A DNA stretch of 64,000 nt from an uncultured Alphaproteobacteria bacterium (GTDB taxonomy: Bacteria > Pseudomonadota > Alphaproteobacteria > Rhodobacterales > Rhodobacteraceae), in NCBI GenBank assembly GCA_902596985.1, contig CACJWR010000003.1, positions 1 through 64,000 on the forward strand. The letters run 5' to 3'. The first letter of the stretch is position 1. Each line of letters starts with the position of its first letter. The notes beneath the pieces are model-generated. The model searched no databases, was not told where the DNA came from, and saw nothing but the letters and a program-made list of their open reading frames with translations. The position numbers and the translations under genes were made by a program. This document shows, in pieces, positions 27,360-36,504 of this stretch.

Positions 27360-28378
27360 GCTTAGATAACCCGACTAATACTTTAGGTAAGAAAGACTTA
27401 GAAAAACTCCACAAGGACCTTCGAGAAGAAGCAAATCAACCTATCGATGAAGTTCCAGTTGGTGAGCCAACAAAAAAAACCCAGATAATAGCGATCTACG
27501 GTAAAGGAGGCATTGGTAAAAGTTTCACTCTTGCAAATCTTAGTCATATGATGGCAGAACAAGGAAAAAGAGTTCTTCTTATAGGATGTGACCCAAAATC
27601 TGATACAACTTCTCTCTTATTCGGGGGAAAGGCTTGCCCAACTATACTTGAAACATCGACTAATAAGAAGCTTGCGGGTGAAGAAGTCTCTATTGGAGAT
27701 GTGTGTTTTAAAAGAAATGGCGTATTTGCGATGGAGCTTGGTGGGCCAGAAGTAGGAAGAGGATGTGGAGGACGCGGTATAATCCATGGCTTTGAGCTAT
27801 TGGAAAAGCTGGGGTTTCACGATTGGGATTTTGATTACGTATTATTGGATTTTTTGGGTGATGTGGTTTGCGGCGGTTTCGGATTGCCGATAGCAAGGGA
27901 TATGGCTCAAAAGGTTATATTGGTCGCATCAAACGATCTTCAATCTCTATATGTAGCAAATAATGTTTGTTCAGCAGTTGAGTATTTTAGAAAATTAGGT
28001 GGAAACGTGGGTGTGGCAGGTTTAGTAATTAACAAAGACGATGGGTCGGGCGAAGCAGCAGCTTTTGCTGAGACAGTAAAAATTCCAATTCTTGCAAGTA
28101 TACCTCAAGATGATGACCTTAGAAAGAAGTCCGCAAATTATCACATTGTTGGAACAAAAGAGTCAAAGTGGGGAGACCTGTTTGCTGAACTAGGAACCAA
28201 TACAGCTGAGGCCCCACCACTTCGACCAAAGCCACTGGACCAAGATGGCCTTCTCAATTTGTTTGCCGCTAGTGAGACAGGAGCTGACTTCGTGTTGCAA
28301 CCAGCTTCCGATGCTGACATGAGAGGAAAATTTGCCAAGCCCAAAGAGTCGTTAGAAGTCGTATATGACGAAGTGTAA
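27356..28378 (+). CDS. bchX: Chlorophyllide a reductase iron protein subunit X
   Basis: BchX is the ATP-hydrolysing 4Fe-4S dimer of chlorophyllide a oxidoreductase (COR), which reduces ring B to give the bacteriochlorin. The 340-residue NifH-like protein has the P-loop GKGGIGKSF near residue 46 and the cluster cysteines in GRGCGGRG and DVVCGGFGLP. The track began at an upstream TTG; the ATG at 27356 overlaps the bchC stop and is preferred. It passes electrons to BchYZ encoded next. Confidence 0.96.
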   Translation: MSLDNPTNTLGKKDLEKLHKDLREEANQPIDEVPVGEPTKKTQIIAIYGKGGIGKSFTLANLSHMMAEQGKRVLLIGCDPKSDTTSLLFGGKACPTILETSTNKKLAGEEVSIGDVCFKRNGVFAMELGGPEVGRGCGGRGIIHGFELLEKLGFHDWDFDYVLLDFLGDVVCGGFGLPIARDMAQKVILVASNDLQSLYVANNVCSAVEYFRKLGGNVGVAGLVINKDDGSGEAAAFAETVKIPILASIPQDDDLRKKSANYHIVGTKESKWGDLFAELGTNTAEAPPLRPKPLDQDGLLNLFAASETGADFVLQPASDADMRGKFAKPKESLEVVYDEV

Positions 28379-28396
28379 AGAGAAAAATTAAGAAGA

Positions 28397-29974
28397 ATGA
28401 GCACCAAGAGAGAAATAAAATATGATGCAGCAGACGACGTTAAGTTGAATGATGAGGTCAATGTTGATTTAGAAGACAAGCATACAGCGGGCGTAGGCAC
28501 CACGTCTGATGGCCTTTGTGGGTCCTCGTCTCTTAAGGTTAGTGCAGAAAGAGGCGCCAACAAAGAGCTTATACAAAATATGCGAAAAGATTACCCCATG
28601 GGTCCCCATGATAAGCCACAAAGCATGTGCCCTGCTTTTGGATCTTTAAGGGTTGGTCTGAGAATGAAGCGAGTGGCAACTGTGTTGTCAGGTTCTGCAT
28701 GCTGTGTCTATGGGTTGACCTTTGTGTCACATTTTTATGGAGCCCGAAGATCTGTCGGTTATGTGCCTTTTTCCTCTGAGACCCTTGTAACAGGAAAACT
28801 ATATGAAGATATCTTAGAGTCTGCACATGAAATGGCTGACCCCGATAGGTTTGATGCCGTTGTTTTCACGAACCTGTGTGTTCCTAGCGCTTCTGGGGTT
28901 CCTTTGAGGCTTCTCCCAAAGGAAATTAACGGGGTTAGGATAATTGGTATTGATGTGCCCGGTTTTGGTATTCCCACGCACGCAGAGGCAAAAGATGTCT
29001 TGGCTGGTGCGTTACTGAATTATGCTAAAAACGAAATCGAGTCTGGGCCGGTAGCTGCTCCAGCTTCAAAGAAATCAGATAGACCATCCGTTACATTGTT
29101 GGGAGAAATGTTCCCGGCAGATCCTATGAATATTGGCGCAATTTTGGAGCCATTGGGGTTGGCTGCGGGACAGGTTGTACCTTGCAGAGAGTGGCGGGAA
29201 TTGTATGCAGCGCTTGATTGCGGAGCCGTTGCAGCTATCCATCCCTTTTATACAGCTGCTGTAAGAGAGTTTGAAGACGCTGGTAAGCCAATTATTGGAT
29301 CGGCCCCAGTGGGTGTTGAAGGTACTAATTCTTGGATTGATAGTGTAGGAGATACTTTTAACATTGCGAAAAAGATCATTGAGAAAGCAAAACAGAAGAT
29401 TCTGCCGCAAATACAAAAATCTCTTGATGACAAAAAAATTAATTTCAAAATTTCGGTATCCGGCTATGAGGGTTCGGAACTTATAGTAGCAAGAACGCTG
29501 ATAGAGGCGGGCGCTGAAGTCCCTTATGTAGGAACTGCCTGTCCCAAGACTAAATGGTCTTCTGAAGACAAAGATTGGTTGGAGAGTAGAGGCGTTTTTG
29601 TAAAATTTAGGGCGAGTTTGGAGGATGATATCTCAGCGGTGAAGAGCATTAATCCTGATTTGGCTATTGGAACGACCCCGGTAGTGCAAAAAGCTAAAGA
29701 GTTAGGTATTCCCTCTCTTTATTACACAAATTTAATTTCAGCTAGGCCAATAATGGGTGTTGCTGGTGCAGGGAGTTTAGCTGAAGTAATATTGCAGGCC
29801 ATAAGCAATGGTTCACGAATGGAAAAAATGAAGAGTTTCTTTGAGGGTGTCGGTGAAGGTGATACCGCAGGAGTTTGGGAGGGTGAGCCAAACCTTAAAC
29901 CCCAGTTCCGAGCCCATCAGGCAAAGAAAATAGAGAAAAGAAAGATCGCCGCAAAGGCAGAGGAGATGATTTAG
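28397..29974 (+). CDS. bchY: Chlorophyllide a reductase subunit Y
   Basis: BchY is the NifD-like catalytic subunit of COR. The 525-residue protein carries cluster-ligand cysteines in [11 protein letters not shown] (about residue 76), [11 protein letters not shown] (about 101) and [11 protein letters not shown] (about 157). It has the N-terminal acidic variable stretch usual in BchY. It shares one base with the start of bchZ (TAGTG), so translation is coupled and the two subunits are made together. Confidence 0.96.
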   Translation: MSTKREIKYDAADDVKLNDEVNVDLEDKHTAGVGTTSDGLCGSSSLKVSAERGANKELIQNMRKDYPMGPHDKPQSMCPAFGSLRVGLRMKRVATVLSGSACCVYGLTFVSHFYGARRSVGYVPFSSETLVTGKLYEDILESAHEMADPDRFDAVVFTNLCVPSASGVPLRLLPKEINGVRIIGIDVPGFGIPTHAEAKDVLAGALLNYAKNEIESGPVAAPASKKSDRPSVTLLGEMFPADPMNIGAILEPLGLAAGQVVPCREWRELYAALDCGAVAAIHPFYTAAVREFEDAGKPIIGSAPVGVEGTNSWIDSVGDTFNIAKKIIEKAKQKILPQIQKSLDDKKINFKISVSGYEGSELIVARTLIEAGAEVPYVGTACPKTKWSSEDKDWLESRGVFVKFRASLEDDISAVKSINPDLAIGTTPVVQKAKELGIPSLYYTNLISARPIMGVAGAGSLAEVILQAISNGSRMEKMKSFFEGVGEGDTAGVWEGEPNLKPQFRAHQAKKIEKRKIAAKAEEMI

Positions 29975-31455
29975 TGTTAATTCAGGATCACGATAGAGCG
30001 GGAGGATATTGGGGGTCAGTTTATGCTTTTTGTGGCGTTAAAGGCCTTCAAGTTGTTGTAGACGGTCCGGTAGGGTGTGAAAACCTACCAGTAACATCAG
30101 TTCTTCACTACACAGATGCTTTGCCACCACACGAGTTACCAATTGTGGTCACTGGATTAGGCGAGGAGGAGCTAGGACGAGAAGGAACAGAAGGAGCTAT
30201 GAAACGTGCATGGGATACCTTAGATCCAGTATTGCCGGCTGTTGTTGTAACAGGGTCAATTGCAGAAATGATAGGAGGAGGTGTGACACCTCAAGGCACA
30301 AATATTCAAAGGTTCTTACCAAGGACGATTGATGAAGACCAATGGCAGGCTGCAGATAGATCTATGACATGGCTTTTTACTAACTTTGGAATGACCAAAG
30401 GCAGAATGCCAAAAGAAGCAAAAAGGGAAGAAGATTCTAAACCCAGGGTAAATATTTTGGGCCCTATGTACGGGACTTTTAACATGCCTTCCGATTTAGC
30501 AGAAATTAGGCGACTTGTAGAAGGCATTGGTGCAGAAGTAAATATGGTTATGCCAATGGGTGCTCACATAGCAGAGATGTCGAAGCTTGTGAATGCTGAT
30601 GCAAATATTGTAATGTATAGAGAGTTTGGTAGAGGTTTAGCTGAGCTATTAGGTAAGCCTTATCTACAGGCCCCAATTGGTATTGATAGTACAACTAAAT
30701 TCTTAAGGAAATTGGGAGAGATACTGAATATTGATGTTGAACGCTTCATCGAAAAAGAGAAGCATTCAACCATTAAACCTGTATGGGATCTTTGGCGATC
30801 TGTGACACAGGATTTTTTTGCGACTGCCAGTTTCGGAATCGTCGCAAATGAAACATATACAAGAGGTATAAGAAACTTTTTGGAGAATGAATTAGGTCTT
30901 CCCTGTAAATTTGCAGTGGCAAGAGTTGCTGGGAAGAAGACCGATAATGAAAAAATTAGAAATCTCATAAAGCAAACTAGACCTCTAGTATTGATGGGAT
31001 CCATAAATGAAAAAATGTATCTTGCAGAGGCAGGCCAAAGCTTTGGGCCAAAAGCATCATTCATTCCTGCTAGTTTTCCGGGAGCAGCAATTAGACGTGC
31101 TGTAGGCACGCCGATGATGGGTTACTCTGGATCAACTTACTTATTGCAAGAAATCTGTAATGGATTATTTGATGCGCTCTTTCATATATTGCCACTTGGA
31201 TCTGATTTGGACAAAACAGATGCGACATTAACTAAATTGAGAAAAGAGCTACCGTGGGATCAGGAAGCTAAAGATATTTTGGAAGAAATTGTGGCCAAGC
31301 ATTCACCGCTAACTAGAATTTCTGCCACTAAAACGCTTCGTGATCAAGCCGAAAAAATAGCGCTTGAAAACGGAGAGAAGAAAGTAGCGAAAGAGATTCT
31401 AAAAATGCTTAATCCAGAGGATGAAGAAGTTAACAAAAGTAATAAGGTTGCATAA
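29974..31455 (+). CDS. bchZ: Chlorophyllide a reductase subunit Z
   Basis: BchZ is the NifK-like partner of BchY in COR. The 493-residue protein begins at a GTG overlapping the bchY stop and shows [17 protein letters not shown], the cluster cysteine in [10 protein letters not shown] (about residue 35) and [15 protein letters not shown], all typical of BchZ. It is followed 12 bases later by pufQ with a strong Shine-Dalgarno, linking pigment reduction and the puf operon on one transcript. Confidence 0.96.
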   Translation: MLIQDHDRAGGYWGSVYAFCGVKGLQVVVDGPVGCENLPVTSVLHYTDALPPHELPIVVTGLGEEELGREGTEGAMKRAWDTLDPVLPAVVVTGSIAEMIGGGVTPQGTNIQRFLPRTIDEDQWQAADRSMTWLFTNFGMTKGRMPKEAKREEDSKPRVNILGPMYGTFNMPSDLAEIRRLVEGIGAEVNMVMPMGAHIAEMSKLVNADANIVMYREFGRGLAELLGKPYLQAPIGIDSTTKFLRKLGEILNIDVERFIEKEKHSTIKPVWDLWRSVTQDFFATASFGIVANETYTRGIRNFLENELGLPCKFAVARVAGKKTDNEKIRNLIKQTRPLVLMGSINEKMYLAEAGQSFGPKASFIPASFPGAAIRRAVGTPMMGYSGSTYLLQEICNGLFDALFHILPLGSDLDKTDATLTKLRKELPWDQEAKDILEEIVAKHSPLTRISATKTLRDQAEKIALENGEKKVAKEILKMLNPEDEEVNKSNKVA

Positions 31456-31467
31456 GGAGGGACTGTT

Positions 31468-31653
31468 ATGAGAAGAACAAGAAAAAAACCAATTTGGGAG
31501 TATCGAATTTATTTCACAGTAATATTTATATTTTCGTTACCAGGGGCATTGCTTACCTGCATGAAAAGTCTAGTAAAAGGAAAAATCGAAAAAGATATGT
31601 TTAGTAAGGCATGGGCAAATGCCAAAACAATTACGCCCATGATTTTTTCATGA
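31468..31653 (+). CDS. pufQ: PufQ, bacteriochlorophyll synthesis/carrier-associated protein
   Basis: PufQ is a small membrane protein encoded at the head of Rhodobacter-type puf operons and needed for normal bacteriochlorophyll production and delivery. The 61-residue protein has a basic N-terminus, WEYRIYFTVIFIFSLPGAL (one membrane segment), and the characteristic end AKTITPMIFS. Start choice is backed by AAGGAGGG about ten bases upstream. pufQ is found in only part of the phototrophic alphaproteobacteria, so it helps to place the cluster. The match is by pattern and position; the family is short and diverges quickly. Confidence 0.88.
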   Translation: MRRTRKKPIWEYRIYFTVIFIFSLPGALLTCMKSLVKGKIEKDMFSKAWANAKTITPMIFS

Positions 31654-31693
31654 GGGTTTTAAAGAATTCTTACCGTCTTTTGGCGGAAGGATC

Positions 31694-31725
31694 GTTGCTA
31701 GTGCATAAGGTGCTTGCAGCGCAAC
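31694..31725 (+). repeat. Imperfect stem-loop between pufQ and pufB
   Basis: GTTGC pairs with GCAAC across an inner TGCA/TGCA stem, with small internal bulges. It lies in the 97-base gap between pufQ and pufB. It could stabilise the 5' end of the processed pufBA message, but the pairing is imperfect and unproven. Confidence 0.35.
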
Positions 31726-31750
31726 AGTCACTTAATCCGGAGGATGTATA

Positions 31751-31909
31751 ATGGCTGGAAATAACGACCTGTCTTTATCAGGTCTAACAGATGAACAGGC
31801 GCAAGAATTACATAGCGTTTATATGAGTGGACTATGGACATTTACAATAATGTGCATATTAGCTCACATAGCGACATGGATCTGGCGTCCTTGGTTCTAT
31901 TTCGGTTGA
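31751..31909 (+). CDS. pufB: Light-harvesting complex 1 beta subunit
   Basis: This 52-residue gene is too short for the ORF track. It encodes the LH1 (B875) beta polypeptide: [21 protein letters not shown], one membrane helix, the bacteriochlorophyll-ligating histidine in [12 protein letters not shown], and an aromatic C-terminus ending FYFG. The H-x5-W-RPW ending is the LH1 beta signature. The start follows TCCGGAGGATGTATA, a strong Shine-Dalgarno. pufA follows after ten bases. No pucBA pair (LH2) is present in the window. Confidence 0.96.
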   Translation: MAGNNDLSLSGLTDEQAQELHSVYMSGLWTFTIMCILAHIATWIWRPWFYFG

Positions 31910-31919
31910 GGAGAAAGAA

Positions 31920-32078
31920 ATGAGTCACTTTTATAAAATATGGCTGATATTTGATCCTAGACGAGTGTTTGTCGCACAGGGCGTCTTTCTCTTCTTGCTA
32001 GCAGCAATGATTCATTTAGTGTTGCTCAGCACCGATCACTTTAATTGGTTTGAGGCCGCAGCAAGAGCAGCTGGCTAA
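31920..32078 (+). CDS. pufA: Light-harvesting complex 1 alpha subunit
   Basis: This 52-residue LH1 alpha polypeptide is absent from the track because of its size. It reads [21 protein letters not shown], one membrane helix, and the bacteriochlorophyll ligand in [11 protein letters not shown]. Tryptophan at +11 from that histidine (FNW) is the spacing seen in B875 LH1 rather than LH2. The C-terminus AAARAAG is short, so little post-translational trimming is needed. The Shine-Dalgarno GAGGAGA precedes the ATG. Two hairpins follow the stop codon. Confidence 0.96.
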   Translation: MSHFYKIWLIFDPRRVFVAQGVFLFLLAAMIHLVLLSTDHFNWFEAAARAAG

Positions 32079-32096
32079 AAACCTACGAGACGCTGT

Positions 32097-32130
32097 GGGC
32101 GAGAACCAGTCCCCCCTTAGGATCTCGCCC
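32097..32130 (+). repeat. Intercistronic mRNA hairpin 1, pufA-pufL
   Basis: GGGCGAGA (32097-32104) pairs perfectly with TCTCGCCC (32123-32130), a GC-rich 8-bp stem in an otherwise AT-rich contig. There is no T-run after it. In Rhodobacter, stem-loops at this position protect the pufBA mRNA from 3' decay and set the LH1 to reaction-centre ratio; the same role is inferred here. Confidence 0.85.
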
Positions 32131-32138
32131 GTGGCATT

Positions 32139-32161
32139 CTGACTGACTACTTGTCAGTCAG
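32139..32161 (+). repeat. Intercistronic mRNA hairpin 2, pufA-pufL
   Basis: CTGACTGAC (32139-32147) pairs perfectly with GTCAGTCAG (32153-32161) around a five-base loop. It lies just upstream of the pufL ribosome-binding site. With hairpin 1 it forms a tandem structure that would stop 3'-to-5' exonucleases. Confidence 0.85.
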
Positions 32162-32188
32162 CAGAGTAATTTGAATGGAGGTCATGGA

Positions 32189-33037
32189 ATGGCATTACTC
32201 AGTTTTGAAAAAAAGTATCGTGTTCCAGGCGGTACTCTTATAGGTCGGGACTTATTTGACTTTTGGGTCGGGCCGTTTTATGTCGGCTTTTTTGGAGTCT
32301 CGACTATTTTCTTTGCTGCCCTTGGAAGTATTATGATTTTTTGGGGCGCTGCTCAGCAGGGAGTCTGGAACCCCTGGTTAATAAGCATAGAGCCACCGCC
32401 TCTAGAATATGGATTAAAAATGGCTCCTATGAACGACGGTGGTTTATGGCAAGTAATAACTTTGTGCGCCATCGGAGCGTTTGGTAGTTGGATGCTAAGA
32501 CAGGTCGAAATCACGCGAAAATTGGGAATGGACTATCATATACCCTTTGCATTTTCTTTTGCAATCTTTGCTTATGTTTCTTTGGTTGTCATTAGACCTG
32601 TTTTAATGGGCGCCTGGGCGCATGGATTTCCATACGGTATATTTTCCCATTTGGACTGGGTGTCTTACACCGGGTATCAGTATGGTAATTTCCATTATAA
32701 TCCAATCCATATGCTTGCAATTGCATGTTTCTTCACAACTACTATGTTGCTTGCATTGCACGGTTCATTAATATTGTCAGCTGCTAACCCTGAAAAAGGA
32801 GAAGATGCAAAAACACCCGACCATGAAGATACGTACTTCAGAGATTTTATTGGATACTCTATCGGTACATTGGGTATTCATAGAATTGGATTATTCGTTG
32901 CCCTAAGTGCCGGCTGGTGGTCTGGAATTTGTATCATTATATCTGGTCCTTCTTGGTTAATGCCAGATGGTGAAAGCTGGATTGAATGGTGGGATTGGTG
33001 GCCAAATTTCTTCACATTCGCAAGTATAGGAGGTTAA
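32189..33037 (+). CDS. pufL: Photosynthetic reaction centre L subunit
   Basis: PufL is one of the two core subunits that bind the bacteriochlorophyll special pair and the QA/QB electron path. The 282-residue protein has five membrane helices and the conserved N-terminus [12 protein letters not shown]. Histidine ligands lie in [22 protein letters not shown] and in the GIHRIGLF segment. The track start TTG 32171 adds MNGGHG; the ATG at 32189 matches the family N-terminus and follows the GGAGG Shine-Dalgarno. pufM follows after one base. Confidence 0.97.
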   Translation: MALLSFEKKYRVPGGTLIGRDLFDFWVGPFYVGFFGVSTIFFAALGSIMIFWGAAQQGVWNPWLISIEPPPLEYGLKMAPMNDGGLWQVITLCAIGAFGSWMLRQVEITRKLGMDYHIPFAFSFAIFAYVSLVVIRPVLMGAWAHGFPYGIFSHLDWVSYTGYQYGNFHYNPIHMLAIACFFTTTMLLALHGSLILSAANPEKGEDAKTPDHEDTYFRDFIGYSIGTLGIHRIGLFVALSAGWWSGICIIISGPSWLMPDGESWIEWWDWWPNFFTFASIGG

Positions 33038-33038
33038 G

Positions 33039-33986
33039 ATGGCAGAGTACCATAATATTTTAACACAAGTTCAGGTCCGTGGCCCCGCTGAAATGGGTCT
33101 TGACGAAAAAGGATTGGTAGCAAAAGAGAGAGGTGTTGAGCCACGGTTCTCTTCTATACTTGGTTACGTCGGAAATGCACAGTTGGGTCCAATTCATCTC
33201 GGTATGTTTGGAACGATAGCATTCTTCTTGGGCACAGCGTGGTTTTTTCTCACTGGAATAGGCATGCTCCAATCAGTTGATTGGTCATGGCAAGCCTTAT
33301 GGAGAGATTTATGGTGGATTTCTCTTGACCCTCCTGGAGAAGAATATGGCCTCGGCTTTCCACCTATTTGGGAAGGTGGTTTGTACTTGATCGCAAGTGC
33401 GTGTCTTTTAATAGCAGTTTTAAGCTGGTGGATTAGATCATACCTGCGGGCCAATGAATTGGGAATGGGAAAACATGTTTGTTGGGCTTTTGCTGCAGCA
33501 ATATGGCTATTTCTCGTAATTGGTCTTTTTAGACCCGTGGCTATGGGCACTTGGTCAGAAATGGTACCTTATGGAATTTTTCCGCATCTAGATTGGACGA
33601 ATTATCTTTCTTTAAATCATGGTAATTTATTCTATAATCCCTTTCACGCGCTGAGTATCGTCTTCCTATATGGCTCTGCTCTACTGTTCGCAATGCATGG
33701 AGCAACGATATTAGCTACCTCTAGAATGGGAGGGGACAGGGAACTCGAACAAATCTATGATCGTGGCACCGCCTCTGAGCGTGCAGCTCTGTTCTGGAGA
33801 TGGACTATGGGCTTTAACGCTTCTATGGAGGGAATTCATAGATGGGCTTGGTGGTTCGCAATTCTTTGTCCTATCACCGGTGGTATAGGCATATTACTAA
33901 CTGGAACGGTTGTCGACGATTGGTTTAGTTGGGCAGTTCTTCATGGTTTTGCTGTTGAAGGTGGCTTGTATAACGGGCCCAGTTAG
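33039..33986 (+). CDS. pufM: Photosynthetic reaction centre M subunit
   Basis: PufM pairs with PufL in the reaction centre. The 315-residue protein starts [16 protein letters not shown] and contains the [25 protein letters not shown] region with the special-pair and accessory histidines, and [10 protein letters not shown] near residue 264 with an iron ligand. The C-terminus ends at NGPS without an extension. pufM is followed by a hairpin and then dxs; neither pufC nor pufX lies downstream, so electrons must come from a soluble or membrane cytochrome encoded elsewhere. Confidence 0.97.
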   Translation: MAEYHNILTQVQVRGPAEMGLDEKGLVAKERGVEPRFSSILGYVGNAQLGPIHLGMFGTIAFFLGTAWFFLTGIGMLQSVDWSWQALWRDLWWISLDPPGEEYGLGFPPIWEGGLYLIASACLLIAVLSWWIRSYLRANELGMGKHVCWAFAAAIWLFLVIGLFRPVAMGTWSEMVPYGIFPHLDWTNYLSLNHGNLFYNPFHALSIVFLYGSALLFAMHGATILATSRMGGDRELEQIYDRGTASERAALFWRWTMGFNASMEGIHRWAWWFAILCPITGGIGILLTGTVVDDWFSWAVLHGFAVEGGLYNGPS

Positions 33987-33997
33987 ATTATTCTAAA

Positions 33998-34029
33998 TTC
34001 ACGTGGGGGAAATGTTGCCTCCACGTGAA
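33998..34029 (+). repeat. Strong stem-loop after pufM
   Basis: TTCACGTGGGGG (33998-34009) pairs with CCTCCACGTGAA (34018-34029), twelve pairs with one G-T wobble and an eight-base loop. It lacks a following T-run, so it is more likely an mRNA 3'-stabilising structure or attenuator than a complete intrinsic terminator. It begins 12 bases after the pufM stop. Confidence 0.8.
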
Positions 34030-34051
34030 AAATAAGTTACAGATCTCAGTT

Positions 34052-35974
34052 ATGAAACCTACACTTCTTGATAAAATAAATTACCCTGCTGATCTTCGGC
34101 ATCTTTCAGATTTAGATCTCAAAAAACTTGCTATAGAATTGCGCAATGAAACAATTAGAGCGGTTTCCGAGACAGGAGGGCATTTAGGATCAAGCCTAGG
34201 AGTTGTCGAGCTGACAGTTGCAATACATACAGTGTTTAATACACCGCACGATAAGTTGATATGGGATGTTGGACATCAATGTTATCCACATAAAATAATT
34301 ACTGGTCGCAGAGAAAAAATGAGTTCTCTTAGACAGGAGGGAGGACTATCAGGTTTCACAAAGAGAAGTGAAAGTGAATATGATCCCTTTGGTGCGGCGC
34401 ATTCATCTACGTCGATTTCTGCAGGCTTAGGGTTTACAGTAGCTAGAGATATGGGAATGGCTACCGGAGATGCTGTTGCAGTAATTGGTGATGGATCTAT
34501 AAGTGCTGGAATGGCTTACGAAGCACTGAATAATGCGGGTGCCGAAGGGAGAAGATTTTTTGTGATCTTGAATGACAATGAAATGTCCATTGCTCCACCA
34601 GTTGGCGCTATGTCGAAATATTTATCCAGCCTATATGCAAACCAACAATTTTATACTCTTAAGGAATTAGCAGAGAATTTCGCAAAGTCACTGCCAGGGC
34701 CACTTAGAGAAGGGGCAAAACGTGCTAGAGGTTTGATAACAGGACTAGCTGGTGGTACGGGTAATACTTTTTTCGAAGACTTGGGTTTTTCATACGTCGG
34801 ACCAATAGATGGACATGATTTAGACCAACTGCTACCAGTTTTAAGAACAGTCAAAACTAGATCTGAGGGACCAGTTCTGATTCATTGTGTTACAAAAAAA
34901 GGAGCCGGGTATGCACCAGCAGAAACGTCAGCGGATAAATATCATGGTGTTTCGAAATTTGATGTTGCTTCAGGAAAGCAGCACAAAGGTAAATCAAACG
35001 CTCCATCATACACATCAATCTTTGGTCAAACACTTGTAAAAGAGGCAACTCTTGACGAAAAGGTTGTTGCTGTTACGGCAGCAATGCCTTCAGGCACCGG
35101 ATTAAATATTTTTCAGGATAGTTTCCCTGGTAGAACTTTTGATGTTGGAATAGCAGAACAACATGCTGTCACCTTCTGTGCTGGTATGGCAGCCGGAGGT
35201 TTGAAACCCTTCTGCGCAATATATTCAACCTTTCTCCAAAGAGGATATGATCAGATTGTTCATGATGTGGCTCTACAAAAATTGCCAGTAAGATTTGCAA
35301 TTGATAGAGCTGGGTTGGTTGGTGCTGATGGAGCTACTCATGCAGGTTCCTTTGACGTAGCTTACCTTTCAAATTTGCCAGGTTTTGTGGTAATGGCAGC
35401 AGCAGACGAGTTAGAGTTAATGCATATGATCAGAACGTCAGCAGAGTATAATGAGGGCCCCATATCATTTAGGTATCCAAGAGGTGAGGGCATAGGTGTA
35501 GAACTGCCTGAAAGAGGTGAAGTTCTTGAGTTAGGGAAAGGAAGAATTTGTAAAGAGGGCAATAGGATCGCAATATTAAGTTTTGGAGCACATCTCAAAG
35601 AAGCACTAGACGCGTCCGAGGAGTTGGAGCAGTTAGGCATTTCAGTGACTGTTGCAGATGCTAGATTTGCTAAACCATTAGATGTAGATTTAGTAAAAGT
35701 GCTTTCAGAAAACCATGAGTTGTTAATTACCCTAGAAGAGGGATCCATTGGTGGGTTCGGATCCCATGTGGCTGACTGGCTGCTCAAAAATAATATGATA
35801 AATAACAATCTAAAGGTAAGAAGTTTATTTTTACCGGATAAATTTATAGATCAAGCTTCACCAAATGTAATGTATAAGGAAGCTGGGCTCGATGTCACAG
35901 GAATTACAACAACAATTCTTGATGTTCTGGGTATAGCCGATATACGAAGCAAAAAAATTAAGATTATAAAATAA
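34052..35974 (+). CDS. dxs: 1-deoxy-D-xylulose-5-phosphate synthase
   Basis: Dxs condenses pyruvate and glyceraldehyde-3-phosphate, the first step of the non-mevalonate isoprenoid pathway that feeds carotenoids and the bacteriochlorophyll tail. The 640-residue TPP enzyme shows [15 protein letters not shown], the TPP motif [15 protein letters not shown]...LNDNEMSI (about residues 145-180), the [15 protein letters not shown] Glu region and [11 protein letters not shown]. The upstream GTG (34025) lies inside the post-pufM hairpin, so the ATG at 34052 is preferred. It is convergent with idi. Confidence 0.96.
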   Translation: MKPTLLDKINYPADLRHLSDLDLKKLAIELRNETIRAVSETGGHLGSSLGVVELTVAIHTVFNTPHDKLIWDVGHQCYPHKIITGRREKMSSLRQEGGLSGFTKRSESEYDPFGAAHSSTSISAGLGFTVARDMGMATGDAVAVIGDGSISAGMAYEALNNAGAEGRRFFVILNDNEMSIAPPVGAMSKYLSSLYANQQFYTLKELAENFAKSLPGPLREGAKRARGLITGLAGGTGNTFFEDLGFSYVGPIDGHDLDQLLPVLRTVKTRSEGPVLIHCVTKKGAGYAPAETSADKYHGVSKFDVASGKQHKGKSNAPSYTSIFGQTLVKEATLDEKVVAVTAAMPSGTGLNIFQDSFPGRTFDVGIAEQHAVTFCAGMAAGGLKPFCAIYSTFLQRGYDQIVHDVALQKLPVRFAIDRAGLVGADGATHAGSFDVAYLSNLPGFVVMAAADELELMHMIRTSAEYNEGPISFRYPRGEGIGVELPERGEVLELGKGRICKEGNRIAILSFGAHLKEALDASEELEQLGISVTVADARFAKPLDVDLVKVLSENHELLITLEEGSIGGFGSHVADWLLKNNMINNNLKVRSLFLPDKFIDQASPNVMYKEAGLDVTGITTTILDVLGIADIRSKKIKIIK

Positions 35975-35979
35975 GCTGG

Positions 35980-36504
35980 TCAGTTTATAATTTGTTCAAA
36001 ATGATCTTGGACGTATATCCTCAACCAAGGTGTAAACTTATTAGGCGTTAGTGATATTTCTTCTTTTAACCTGTCAAAACAAATCCACTTCACCTCTGCC
36101 ACTTCATCGTTATTAGGACGTATTTTTAAATTATCTTTTTCTTTTATTGAGCCAACAAAGACATCAACATTCTCATTTTCGATTAAGCCATTGCCAACAT
36201 CGGCTTTATAGTCAATTTTGTTTTTATACACTAACTCTGGCACCTTTATTCCCAACTCTTCTTTTAGTCTTCTGTGAGCGCATTCCTTGGGATCTTCCGA
36301 CCACAAGGGGTGTGTGCAGCAGGTATTAGCCCATAAACCTGGTGTATGATATTTCATTGATGCTCTTTTTTGAATAAGTACATCATTATCTGAAATTATG
36401 AATACCGAGACCGCTTTATGTCTTAGACCTCTTTTATGAACTTCCAGTTTGTCCAATGGTTTTAGGACCCCTTGATCCCATGCAGGAATAAAATCAATAT
36501 TCAT
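35980..36504 (-). CDS. idi: Isopentenyl-diphosphate delta-isomerase (type 1)
   Basis: Idi interconverts isopentenyl and dimethylallyl diphosphate. The 174-residue Nudix protein has the catalytic cysteine region LWANTCCTHP (about residue 67) and the Nudix-like helix CAHRRLKEELGI with catalytic Glu residues, plus NENVDVFVG and NDEVAEVKWI. It overlaps bchP by four bases (ATGA) as the last gene of the ppsR-bchG-bchP unit, the same position as in Rhodobacter. Confidence 0.95.
   Translation of the reverse strand: MNIDFIPAWDQGVLKPLDKLEVHKRGLRHKAVSVFIISDNDVLIQKRASMKYHTPGLWANTCCTHPLWSEDPKECAHRRLKEELGIKVPELVYKNKIDYKADVGNGLIENENVDVFVGSIKEKDNLKIRPNNDEVAEVKWICFDRLKEEISLTPNKFTPWLRIYVQDHFEQIIN

Noticed and set aside
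28141-28563. Minus-strand 140-residue ORF over bchX/bchY junction
   Set aside because: Ser/Leu-rich shadow of two well-supported genes.
33998-34029. Intrinsic terminator after pufM
   Set aside because: The stem is strong, but no T-run follows, so only a stem-loop is reported.
34025-34051. GTG start for dxs at 34025
   Set aside because: It lies inside the strong post-pufM hairpin and the added residues do not look like Dxs; ATG 34052 is better.
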